Assembly: GCF_016734805.1 (NCBI RefSeq)
Contig: NZ_JAERQG010000001.1
Span: forward strand, 186,001 to 250,000
Reading direction: 5' to 3'
Source: Marivirga atlantica
Lineage (GTDB): Bacteria > Bacteroidota > Bacteroidia > Cytophagales > Cyclobacteriaceae
Length of the DNA stretch: 64,000 bases
Both the position numbers and the translations under genes were made by a program. Below, one piece after another: positions 33,987 to 43,300 of this stretch. The stretch's first letter is position 1, and the number at the start of each line of letters is the position of its first letter. Under the pieces are notes generated by a model that did not search any database, was not told where the DNA came from, and was given only the letters and a program-made list of their open reading frames with translations.

Positions 33987-36125
33987 ATGCGCCAATTTTC
34001 ATTGCTGACACTGCTTGTATTATTTGTGTCGTGCCAGGTATCAAAAAACACCAAGCAAAATAGTAAGGAATTAAAAGAGCCCCTGTTTACTGTAAATAAT
34101 ACCAAGGTATACCCTGACGAGTTCATATATGCCTATAAAAAGAGTGCGAAGAATAAAGGGGAGCGTGAACCTATTGAAGAATACCTCGACCTGTACATCA
34201 ACTTTAAACTAAAGGTTGAAGATGCCAAAAAAGCCGGTATTGACACTCTGCCCTCATACCAGAATGAGCTTGCCGGATACCTAAAAGATGTTAAAAAGCC
34301 TTATCTGGTTACTGAAAAAGTTAATGAAGCTCTTTTAGAAGAAACGTATAACAGACTGCAGCAAGAAATTAATGCATCTCATATTTTGGTGAGACTTGAT
34401 GAAAACCCATCACCGGAAGATACACTTAAAGCTTATCAAAAAATTAAAGAAATCCGTCAGAAATACCTGGCAGGGCAATCATTCAGCAAACTGGCTGAAG
34501 AATATTCTGAAGATCCTTCTGCAAAGCAGAATCAGGGTAATTTAGGTTGGTTTACTGCGTTTCAGATGGTTTATCCTTTCGAATCAGCTGCTTTTAACAC
34601 GCCAAAAGATTCTATTTCAGACATTGTAAGAACAAGGTTTGGTTATCACTTGATTAAAGTGAATGATAAACGCGAAACCTCTGGCAGAATAAAGATATCT
34701 CATATTTTATTACGTTTTCCACCAAATGGCACTACTGCCGATTCATTAGCTGTGAAGAAAAGAATATATGAAATTCATGGCGAGTTAATGGAAGGAGAGC
34801 CCTGGTTTGCAGCAGCCACAAAATATTCAGAAGATTTAAATACTAAGGATAATGGCGGTAGTTTACCATGGTTTGGTATTGGCAGCTTACCTAAAAAAAT
34901 GGAGGACGCAGCTTTCAAATTATCTCAACCCGATCAGATTTCATCTCCTGTTAAAACCCCTTTCGGCTGGCATATCATTAAACTGGAAGAAAAAAGAGGA
35001 ATAGGAAGCATGGAAAACATGCGTGAAAGCCTCGTTAGAAGAATTCAACGCGATCAGAGATCTGCCTTGAAAGTCTCTGAAATTATAGAGAAACTTAAAA
35101 AGGAAAATAATTTTCAGAAAAATGAAGGTGTATATGTTCAGCTTCGCTCACAGGAAAGCTATGAGGAGGCTAATATTCCTGAAAACTTAAAACCACAAAC
35201 TATTTTCACCATAAATGGCGAAGTTCACACTGTTCAGGAGTTTCTTGATTCACAAAAGAGAATCAGAAATTTTGAAACGGCTGTTAAGGCATTTGAAGAA
35301 AAGGCCATTTTGGATTACGAAGATGAACACCTTGCTGACAAATATCCTGAATATAGGTTATTGGCCTCTGAATACAGAGATGGGCTTTTACTGTTTGAAA
35401 TAATGAGCAGAAAAGTTTGGGATAAAATCAGTACCGATACTGTGGGTATGAAAAGTTATTATACTGCTAACAAAAATGACTACTACAGTGCTCCAAAAAT
35501 TGAAGCTGACGTATTCCTATTAGCTGATACAAGTAATGTCACTAGTTTGAAAGAAACAGTTTATGATAGTCTTTATGCACTTACCAAAGCACTTAATTTT
35601 GAGACCCTAAACAAAAAAGAACTGAGCTACCTCAAAGGATACACAACTCCAGTTTATGCTAAGCTTACTATCCCTAATGGTGAAGATGAGAAAACATTAA
35701 CAAATATTGTGGAACAATTGAAGGATTTTAGCAAGTACATCATTCCACTGGAACCATCTTATTCCGATAAAAAAGAAGTATATTTGCAGTTGTTTTGCCC
35801 AGCATCTGACATTCTTAGTGAAGAATATGAATCTATACTTCAGGTTGAAAATGGAATGTTTGAGGTAGCTAATTTGCTTGGAAATGAAGCTTCAGTAAAA
35901 GCCGGAGAATCAATTTTAAAAGAAGATGAAAATCAGTTTCAACTAATTAATGTTTATCAGTTTTTTGACGCTAAACCTTTAAGTTATAAAGATGCCAAAT
36001 CTGAGTTGATAAACGACTACCAGGAGTATCTTGAAAGAGAGTGGATTAAGCAATTAAAAGCAGAAAATTCAGTTGTAGTTAATCAAGCAGTATTAAAGAA
36101 AGTAAAAAATCAGATTGAAGAATAA
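33987..36125 (+). CDS. Lipoprotein peptidyl-prolyl isomerase with two parvulin domains
   Basis: A 712-residue lipoprotein (signal MRQFSLLTLLVLFVSC, lipidated Cys16). Two rotamase domains follow: about 125-230 (NASHILVRLDENPS, YSEDPSAKQNQGNLGWF, FGYHLIKV) and about 235-345 (KISHILLRFPPNG, DNGGSLPWFG, FGWHIIKLEEKRG). The C-terminal half has no named domain but includes another SurA-like helical segment. It is first of three consecutive folding-factor genes. Bacteroidota commonly carry this gene set; it presumably helps outer-membrane or T9SS proteins fold in the periplasm. Confidence 0.93.
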   Translation: MRQFSLLTLLVLFVSCQVSKNTKQNSKELKEPLFTVNNTKVYPDEFIYAYKKSAKNKGEREPIEEYLDLYINFKLKVEDAKKAGIDTLPSYQNELAGYLKDVKKPYLVTEKVNEALLEETYNRLQQEINASHILVRLDENPSPEDTLKAYQKIKEIRQKYLAGQSFSKLAEEYSEDPSAKQNQGNLGWFTAFQMVYPFESAAFNTPKDSISDIVRTRFGYHLIKVNDKRETSGRIKISHILLRFPPNGTTADSLAVKKRIYEIHGELMEGEPWFAAATKYSEDLNTKDNGGSLPWFGIGSLPKKMEDAAFKLSQPDQISSPVKTPFGWHIIKLEEKRGIGSMENMRESLVRRIQRDQRSALKVSEIIEKLKKENNFQKNEGVYVQLRSQESYEEANIPENLKPQTIFTINGEVHTVQEFLDSQKRIRNFETAVKAFEEKAILDYEDEHLADKYPEYRLLASEYRDGLLLFEIMSRKVWDKISTDTVGMKSYYTANKNDYYSAPKIEADVFLLADTSNVTSLKETVYDSLYALTKALNFETLNKKELSYLKGYTTPVYAKLTIPNGEDEKTLTNIVEQLKDFSKYIIPLEPSYSDKKEVYLQLFCPASDILSEEYESILQVENGMFEVANLLGNEASVKAGESILKEDENQFQLINVYQFFDAKPLSYKDAKSELINDYQEYLEREWIKQLKAENSVVVNQAVLKKVKNQIEE

Positions 36126-37005
36126 GCATTACCATAATATACTAATAGCTATAGCCCTTATAGTACTTTCAGGTTGTGAGTATATAAACCTTAAACAATT
36201 TACGGAAGAAGAGGAAGAAGAGGAGCGTGTGGTTGTAGCTACAGTTGGTAATTCAACACTATATTTAGATGATTTAAAGGGTATTGTCAATAAAGATGCT
36301 TCATCTGCTGACAGCGCCAACCTAATGAACCGATACGTTAATTCTTGGGTACGGAAACAACTGCTAATTTCTGAGGCTTCCGAGCAAATCAATTTTGATT
36401 TACCCTCTATTGACAGGAAGGTACTTGATTATCGCTATGCACTCATGGTTCATGAATACAAAAAGTTTTATGTTGATCAGCATTTAGATACCGCTATCAG
36501 TAGTAAAGAAATTCAAAATTATTATGAGGAAAACAAGGATAATTTTGAATTGAAACAGAATATTATTCGTGGCTATTTTATTAAAATAACTAAAGATGCA
36601 CCAAAGCTAAATCGTTTAGAAAAACTTGTTAATTCAAAAAAGAAAGATGATTTCACCGAGCTAAAATCATACTGCTTCCGTTTTGCAGACACCTACTTTC
36701 TTGAAGATTCAATTTGGATAAATTTTGATGAGGTTATTAAAAATACACCATTTGTAAGTGTAACCAATAAAGTGGAGTTTCTTAAATCCAATAACTATGT
36801 GGAAGAGGAAGATGAGCAGTTTAAATACCTCCTTAAAATTAAGGAATACAAAATATCTGATCAGATTTCACCGTTGGAGTTCGTCAGAAATGACATTGAA
36901 CAAATAATTTTAAATAAGAGAAAAGTGGCCCTTGCCAACGAACTTGAAGAGAACGTTTTCAAAAAGGCCACAAAGTCAGAAAAATATGAGATTTACGCCC
37001 AATAG
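36115..37005 (+). CDS. Lipoprotein of the SurA-like cluster, without parvulin domain
   Basis: A 296-residue lipoprotein with TTG start at 36115, inside the end of the previous gene (11-base overlap). The signal runs to LIVLSGC (lipidated Cys21). An acidic run EEEEEERVV precedes VATVGNSTLYLDDLKGIV, the pattern that opens SurA/PrsA-type chaperones. Helical sequence follows (about 55-190), and no parvulin catalytic strand motifs are seen. It therefore looks like a chaperone-only SurA relative. A start at an internal ATG would lose the lipobox, hence the TTG. Confidence 0.8.
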   Translation: MKNKHYHNILIAIALIVLSGCEYINLKQFTEEEEEEERVVVATVGNSTLYLDDLKGIVNKDASSADSANLMNRYVNSWVRKQLLISEASEQINFDLPSIDRKVLDYRYALMVHEYKKFYVDQHLDTAISSKEIQNYYEENKDNFELKQNIIRGYFIKITKDAPKLNRLEKLVNSKKKDDFTELKSYCFRFADTYFLEDSIWINFDEVIKNTPFVSVTNKVEFLKSNNYVEEEDEQFKYLLKIKEYKISDQISPLEFVRNDIEQIILNKRKVALANELEENVFKKATKSEKYEIYAQ

Positions 37006-38335
37006 AACATTAATCTTTTTAGCAGTATTAATTTCTTCTTTTTTTATTTCATCAGCCTACTCTCAAAAGCAGCAAGTTGTTGATGAGATTATTGCTAAGG
37101 TTGATAATTATATCATCTTAGAATCGGATCTGGCAATAGCCTACAGAGAATACCTTTCAAGAGGTAATAATAAAAACGATGCTTCCAAATGTAATGTATT
37201 GGAGGGCTTGGTTGTTAATAAGCTTCTCTTGGCGAAAGCTGAAATTGATTCAGTAGTAGTTCCTGATGCTCAGGTAGATGCACAATTGGATAGTAGGTTA
37301 AACGTAATGATTAACCAAATTGGCTCAGTAGAGAAAATTGAGGAATATTATGGCAAGTCGCTAGATGAATTTAAAGTAGAAATTAGAGGTGACATCAAAG
37401 AGCAAATGGTAATGGGCGAAATGCAGCGAACCATTACATCTGATATTGAAGTAACCCCTAGAGAGGTTCAGAAATTCTTCAAGAACATACCACGAGATAG
37501 TTTACCCTTTTATTCAACACAGGTACAGGTAGGTCAAATTGTTAAATATCCTGAAATGAGTCGTGAGGCGAAAGCTAGTATTAAAGCAAGACTAAATGGT
37601 TTAAGAGAGCGAATTCTGGAAGGTGAAGACTTCTCCCAAATAGCTAAACTATACTCTCAGGAGCCTGGTGCTAAGCAATCAGGTGGTAATTTAGGCTACT
37701 TTAAAAGAGGTCAGTTAGCACCGGAATATGAAGCGGCTGCGCTAAAGCTTAAGAAAGGTGAAATTTCTAAGCCAGTAGAAACAGATTTCGGTTTTCATAT
37801 CATAGAATTGATTGATAGAAGAGGTAATGAATTTAACACCAGGCACATTCTTATTAGACCTAGTTTCACTAAGCAAGATATGGCAAGAGCCACTAACTAT
37901 CTAGACAGTTTAAGAACTGTGATCCTTGCTGACAGTATCAGTTTTGAGAGTGCTGCTAAAGAATATTCCGATGATATGAACACCTCTTCGAGTGGTGGTT
38001 ATTTCCTTGATCCTGAATCTCAAGGCACCAAAATATCAGTTGAAGAATTAGAGCCAAATGTTTTCTTTACCATAGATACTATGCAAATTGGAAGCATTAC
38101 TAAACCGATTACATTTACTAAACAAGATGGTTCCGATGCGGTTAGAATCTTATATTACAAAGACAGAATAAGACCGCATCAGGCAAGTCTTGAGTTAGAC
38201 TACCAAAGAATAAAACAGGCTGCGCTAAACAAAAAACGTAGTGAAGTTTTAGACAAATGGTTTAGGGAGGCACAGGATGAAGTTTACATCACAATTGATG
38301 AAGCCTACCAAGACTGCCAGATACTGAATAACTAA
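36986..38335 (+). CDS. surA: SurA-type periplasmic peptidyl-prolyl isomerase
   Basis: A 449-residue exported protein starting at the ATG at 36986 (MRFTPNRTLIFLAVLIS); the open frame continues 18 codons upstream without a start that suits the signal peptide. The N-terminal SurA helix domain begins KQQVVDEIIAKVDNYIILES. Two parvulin domains follow near residues 170-275 (YSQEPGAKQSGGNLGYF, FGFHIIELIDRRG) and 278-385 (TRHILIRPSF, YSDDMNTSSSGGYF). This is the canonical SurA layout for outer-membrane protein folding. It overlaps the preceding lipoprotein gene by 20 bases. Confidence 0.93.
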   Translation: MRFTPNRTLIFLAVLISSFFISSAYSQKQQVVDEIIAKVDNYIILESDLAIAYREYLSRGNNKNDASKCNVLEGLVVNKLLLAKAEIDSVVVPDAQVDAQLDSRLNVMINQIGSVEKIEEYYGKSLDEFKVEIRGDIKEQMVMGEMQRTITSDIEVTPREVQKFFKNIPRDSLPFYSTQVQVGQIVKYPEMSREAKASIKARLNGLRERILEGEDFSQIAKLYSQEPGAKQSGGNLGYFKRGQLAPEYEAAALKLKKGEISKPVETDFGFHIIELIDRRGNEFNTRHILIRPSFTKQDMARATNYLDSLRTVILADSISFESAAKEYSDDMNTSSSGGYFLDPESQGTKISVEELEPNVFFTIDTMQIGSITKPITFTKQDGSDAVRILYYKDRIRPHQASLELDYQRIKQAALNKKRSEVLDKWFREAQDEVYITIDEAYQDCQILNN

Positions 38336-38337
38336 GT

Positions 38338-39303
38338 ATGAATAAATTTGCAAATGAGGTAGAGGCAGCTGATGCCTTGCATGAAAAGTACACGTCACTT
38401 AAAACTGAAATCAACAAAATTATTGTTGGGCAAGATGAAGTGGTTAAGCTTGTCTTAAGTTCATTGTTCTGTCATGCTCACAGCCTTTTGGTTGGTGTAC
38501 CAGGCCTTGCAAAAACATTACTTATTAAAACTGTAGCATCAGCTATGAACCTGGATTTTAATAGAATTCAGTTTACCCCTGACCTGATGCCTTCAGATAT
38601 CATAGGAGCCGAAACGCTGGATAAGGATAGAAATTTTAAATTTATTAAAGGCCCTGTTTTCAATAACATCATCCTAGCAGATGAGATAAACCGTACGCCT
38701 CCAAAAACTCAGGCAGCTCTGTTAGAGGCCATGCAGGAGAAAAATGTAACTGTTGCAGGAAAAGAATATGCATTACCTAATCCGTTTTTTGTATTAGCTA
38801 CCCAGAACCCGATTGAACAAGAGGGTACCTATCCACTACCTGAAGCACAACTTGACAGGTTCATGTTCAATATTAATCTTGACTACCCTAGCTATGAGGA
38901 TGAGTTAAGTATCGTGAAAAACGGACCTTCACAAGCAGAGCAACAAATTAATGCAGTACTATCAGCTGCAGAGATTATTGAATTTCAAAAGCTAGTTGAC
39001 AAAGTCCCTGTTGCCGATAATGTGGTAGAATATACTGTAAAGCTCGTTCATTCAACTCGCCCAAACTCCGGTTTAAGCAAAGACATCACGAATACTTACC
39101 TGGAATGGGGTGCCGGGCCAAGAGCCTCACAATTTCTAATTAAAGCAGCCAAATGCAACGCTTTATTGAACGGAAAGTATTCACCTGATATAGAAGATGT
39201 AAGGGCTGTTGCCACTCCTATTTTGCGACATAGATTGGTTAAGAACTTTAAAGCAGATGCCGAAGGTTTAACTATTGAGGCTATCATAGAAAAGCTTCTT
39301 TAA
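38338..39303 (+). CDS. MoxR-family AAA+ ATPase
   Basis: A 321-residue AAA+ ATPase of the MoxR class. GVPGLAKTLL is the Walker A region, ILADEINRTPPKTQAALLEAM the Walker B and sensor, and ATQNPIEQEGTYPLPEAQLDRF the family signature, with arginine finger GAGPRASQ near the C-terminus. MoxR ATPases act as metallochaperones or with von Willebrand A proteins such as BatA-E, but no such gene follows here. It starts 2 bases after the surA stop, so a role in envelope protein maturation is plausible. Confidence 0.93.
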   Translation: MNKFANEVEAADALHEKYTSLKTEINKIIVGQDEVVKLVLSSLFCHAHSLLVGVPGLAKTLLIKTVASAMNLDFNRIQFTPDLMPSDIIGAETLDKDRNFKFIKGPVFNNIILADEINRTPPKTQAALLEAMQEKNVTVAGKEYALPNPFFVLATQNPIEQEGTYPLPEAQLDRFMFNINLDYPSYEDELSIVKNGPSQAEQQINAVLSAAEIIEFQKLVDKVPVADNVVEYTVKLVHSTRPNSGLSKDITNTYLEWGAGPRASQFLIKAAKCNALLNGKYSPDIEDVRAVATPILRHRLVKNFKADAEGLTIEAIIEKLL

Positions 39304-39348
39304 CTTTATAAGTTTTTTTACCGACTTGCAGTCAATAGTTTTTATAGA

Positions 39349-40317
39349 TTACAGGAACTGATAAAAGTTCGGACATTCTATATTACCGTGTATGCTTCTT
39401 ATCTTAAATCTGTAGTTGAGCATAAACTCGTGCGTTCCGTTGGATGCAGCTCTAATGGCTGAAGTTGTTAAGTCATAAGAATAAGAAAAATGAAAAGACT
39501 CGCTTAGCTTTAAGTCGATATAAGAAACTACAGCATCAATATTTCTATAGGATGCTCCAACGCTCAATAAGTCATAAAAGACAAAGCTAGCATTAATATC
39601 AGCACTTAAAGGAGAGCCTTCCTGTCCCCTTAGTAACAATGATGGTTGAAACTTTACAGTTGCATCTCTATTTAAGGGGATGTTCATTCCTCCATACAAA
39701 TAATAATTTCTTGCTGATCTAATACCTCCATTAATAACATTCTCAAGTTCTGCATTAGAATAACCATTAGTCAATAAGAAAGGCACAGAAAAGCCAGCAA
39801 AGAAATATTTACTGTAATAATACACACCCGTTCCAAAATTGGGTTTTAGCTGATTGTTAAGACTGGTAAAAGAAATATCATTTACGTCATCCAAATTTAA
39901 ATCCTCATAATCTGCTGATAGCATATTAACACCAGCTTGTAAACCCATGGCTAATTTACCGACTGGTGTTTTAATAATAAAAGCATAGCTGGCGTATACA
40001 TTTTGATTAGAATAGCTACCTATCCTATCATCAGAAACCAAAAGACCTAAACCCATTCGCTCTTTCCATAATGAGGTATGCGCACTAAAAAACAGTGTTT
40101 GTGGAGCTCCATCAAAGTTTACCCATTGATTTCTATACATTGCAGAGGCACTAAATTGTACATGACTCCCCGCATATGCCGGATTCAGTATGAGCCCATT
40201 AAAAATATATTGTGAATAAATAGGATACTGCTGAGCCTTTCCAGACTCAGCAGCAGAAAAAAAGAATAAAATGATTATTGGAAAGGCGTAAATGTATTTC
40301 CTAAATCTATTAAGCAT
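39349..40317 (-). CDS. PorP/SprF-family type IX secretion membrane protein
   Basis: A 322-residue outer-membrane beta-barrel. After the signal peptide comes the family opening QQYPIYSQYIFNGLILNPAYAGS, then YRNQWVNFDGAPQTLFFSAH, GLGLLVSDDRIG and a C-terminal FMLNYRFKI. PorP/SprF proteins work with type B C-terminal-domain cargo; SprF is needed for surface display of the SprB adhesin in Flavobacterium johnsoniae. The gene is only 5 bases downstream of the 2033-residue cargo gene, as sprF is of sprB, so it should be the partner for that protein. Confidence 0.93.
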   Translation of the reverse strand: MLNRFRKYIYAFPIIILFFFSAAESGKAQQYPIYSQYIFNGLILNPAYAGSHVQFSASAMYRNQWVNFDGAPQTLFFSAHTSLWKERMGLGLLVSDDRIGSYSNQNVYASYAFIIKTPVGKLAMGLQAGVNMLSADYEDLNLDDVNDISFTSLNNQLKPNFGTGVYYYSKYFFAGFSVPFLLTNGYSNAELENVINGGIRSARNYYLYGGMNIPLNRDATVKFQPSLLLRGQEGSPLSADINASFVFYDLLSVGASYRNIDAVVSYIDLKLSESFHFSYSYDLTTSAIRAASNGTHEFMLNYRFKIRSIHGNIECPNFYQFL

Positions 40318-40322
40318 TTATT

Positions 40323-43300
40323 TTAATTTACTATTTCTAAATAGCCAGTTACAGGTTTAGAACCGTTACCCTTATCAATTACATAAAAGTAAGTTCCATC
40401 TGGCACGTTTGTCCCCATCAGATTCAGTCCTTTGTTAGATACGCCATCAAACACTACAGTATTATTGTCATATCCTTTTGCTTCATACACCAAAGTTCCT
40501 GCTCTATTGTATATTTTTACAAGATTATTAGGAAAATTTGAAATACAGTCAATTTTGAAGGAATTATTTCTAGAATCTCCGTTTCTTGATATACCATTGA
40601 ATGCATTAATCTCAGTTGGTACAGTCACTTCCTTCTCAGCACTACATCCCATGGAGCTTTCTACACTAGCAGTATAAGTGTCTGCCGGTACATTAGTTAA
40701 ACTTGGTCCAGTACCAACACGTATACCAGCGGAATTAGTCCATTCGATGGTATTAATTTCAATCGCTGATGTAATTAGCAATGCAACATAACCATTTGAT
40801 TCGTTACAGCTAACACCTTGAACTTCAAATTCAAAATCAGGATACTCCAGGTCTTCTATAATTTCAGCAGATACTGGTTCAGAAATACAGCCCGTTCTTG
40901 TATCAGTAGCCGTAACTGTGTAAATACCCGCTGAAAGATTAGTTACTCTTTCACCAACTGCGAAGGTAGTTGCTCCTACCTCTTCCCCCACATACCAGTT
41001 AAATATATATCGACCAGTACTTCCATTTACATCTACTCTCAGACTACCATTATCTAATTGGCAATGAGTATCATGGGATAGAACCTCTATCGTAGGTGCT
41101 GAAGTTGCTATCACATCAGAAGTAATAGTTATTGTTGCTTCATTTGAGCATTGAGTAATATTATCTGTTGCTCTAACCGTATAAGCAATATCTTGCATTT
41201 CTGCGAATTCAGGTCCAGTATAAACTATATCTCCTGTGGCCGAGTTTCCTTCAAACCACTCAAATGTATAACCTACAATTTCTCCATCAACAGAAGCGCT
41301 AGCAACACCATTGGCTAAACTCAAGTCACACACAGTTAAAGGATCCACTTGGTTTACCTGAATATTTGGTATTACTTGTTCATTAGCTATGGTAATAGTA
41401 TCTCTTGCCGTACAAGCAGCAGTAATAGTATCTGTTGCAATAATTATGTAATCTCCAGCAGATAAATTCTCAACTCTTCTTGATTCTGCAACAAAAGTAC
41501 CACTGAGCGTTCTCCATTCATAGCTGTAACCACCGTCTGAAGTAACCGTGGCAAACACAGAGCCATTATCACTATCACAATTTGTTACTGGTGTAGCAGA
41601 AGTCGTAATTTGAACTTGATTGACTTCAGTAACTAATTGATAAGTCTCTTCATAAGTACAACTTGAAGTACTATCCATAACCCTAACAGTATAAGAGCCT
41701 TCAGTCAAATCGGTGATTTCATTGCTTGGTCCTGCATTAGTTGTGCCAATTTGATTGGTAGTACCTGTTCCTTCAAACCAAGCGATAGAATAAGGACCGC
41801 TTAGCCCAGAAACTGTTACCTCTAAACGACCTCCACCTGCTCCAGGCTGAACAGCACATAGTTGTGGATTGTCAAAATCCAAACTAAGCACTGGCTCGTC
41901 AATATCTCTTTCAATAACAAACTCCGTGAGTGAGCTAGCGCAACCAGTTGCTGTATTCGTAGCTATTACATAATATATACCCTCTCTTAAGTCTGACCAA
42001 GTGTTAGTAGTTCCAGATTGAATTGGGTTAGCTGTATCGCTTTCTTCAAACCATTCAAATGTGTAATCAGCCATGTTAGCAGGACTACCATTTTCATTAA
42101 CATTAATGATGGTTGCAGTTCCATTACCAGGATCACCACATAGTGTTACAGGCGTTAGCTGTAAATCTGCAGAAGCAATACTTACTGTAGTAATATTATC
42201 TATAATACTATAGGTTTCAACTACTGAGCATTGCGAACTATCATTTATTACTTCAACAGTATAATCACCAGCCATTAAACTGTCAGCCGTAAGGCCAGCG
42301 AAAGCCAACTGATTTAATGGATCAACAGTTGTGCCACTATACCAATTGATCACATAATCATTTAAATCAATACTTCCCTGATCAACTTCTATAGTTATAG
42401 AACCATTAGCTGTAGAAGAAATACAATTAGTATTGGGTTGTCTTGTCACCCCAGAAATTACAGGATCCTCAACTTCTAATTCAATCTCTATATCTATTTC
42501 ATAAATAGAACATTCTGAAACTTCAGAATAAATTTGAACTATATAAATACCCTTTTCAAGATTCTCAAAAATTAAAGGATTGGTATTGCCCCTAAGGGTA
42601 GTAACACTATCATAAACGGCACCATTCTGTATCTGAAGAATGGCAAGATATTGATTAGCCGTAGTTCCTGGAGCCGGATCTAAACCGATCACTTCAATAC
42701 TTCCATTATTTGGAATACAAGTAGTGGCGTTTTCTATCAAAACAGTGTCAATTTTATGAGCCTCATCAAAAGGTAAATAAAGTACCTCCTGACTTGTACA
42801 ACCATTATCTAAATCTGTTGCAGTTACGGTGTATAATCCAGTGAGTAAACTATCGGCTCTTGAAATGAATACACCATCTTCTGTTAAAAAAGGACTTCCT
42901 GATGATGAATTACCTTTGTACCACTCTATAAAAAAACCTGATGTATTATTTGGCGAACTTACCTCAACCTGTAATATACCGTTTCGCTCGGCACATGTAC
43001 TTGGAGTGTCCAAAATCGCTTTATCCTGCTCAATATTTACCGTTGCACTATCTGCCACCTCTATGGTTTGAATATCAAAGCAATTTCTTGCATTATGGAA
43101 AGCTTCAACTGTATAAAAGCCTGGAGCTAAGTCATCAAGTACATTTCCGTTTTCAGTGTAATCCGGAGAAGCTTTTACTTGTTGGCCGTCATACCATAAG
43201 AAGGTATAATCATTTAAGTCATCCAAGTCTACACTAGCTGTTACACTACCGTTAAAAGGTGAACACTGGGTAATAGGCTGAGCTGTTAAGCTTACATTAG

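Noticed and set aside
39304-39348. GACT-AGTC hairpin between moxR and the PorP/SprF gene as terminator
   Set aside because: The stem is only 4 bp with no adjacent T-run on the correct side.
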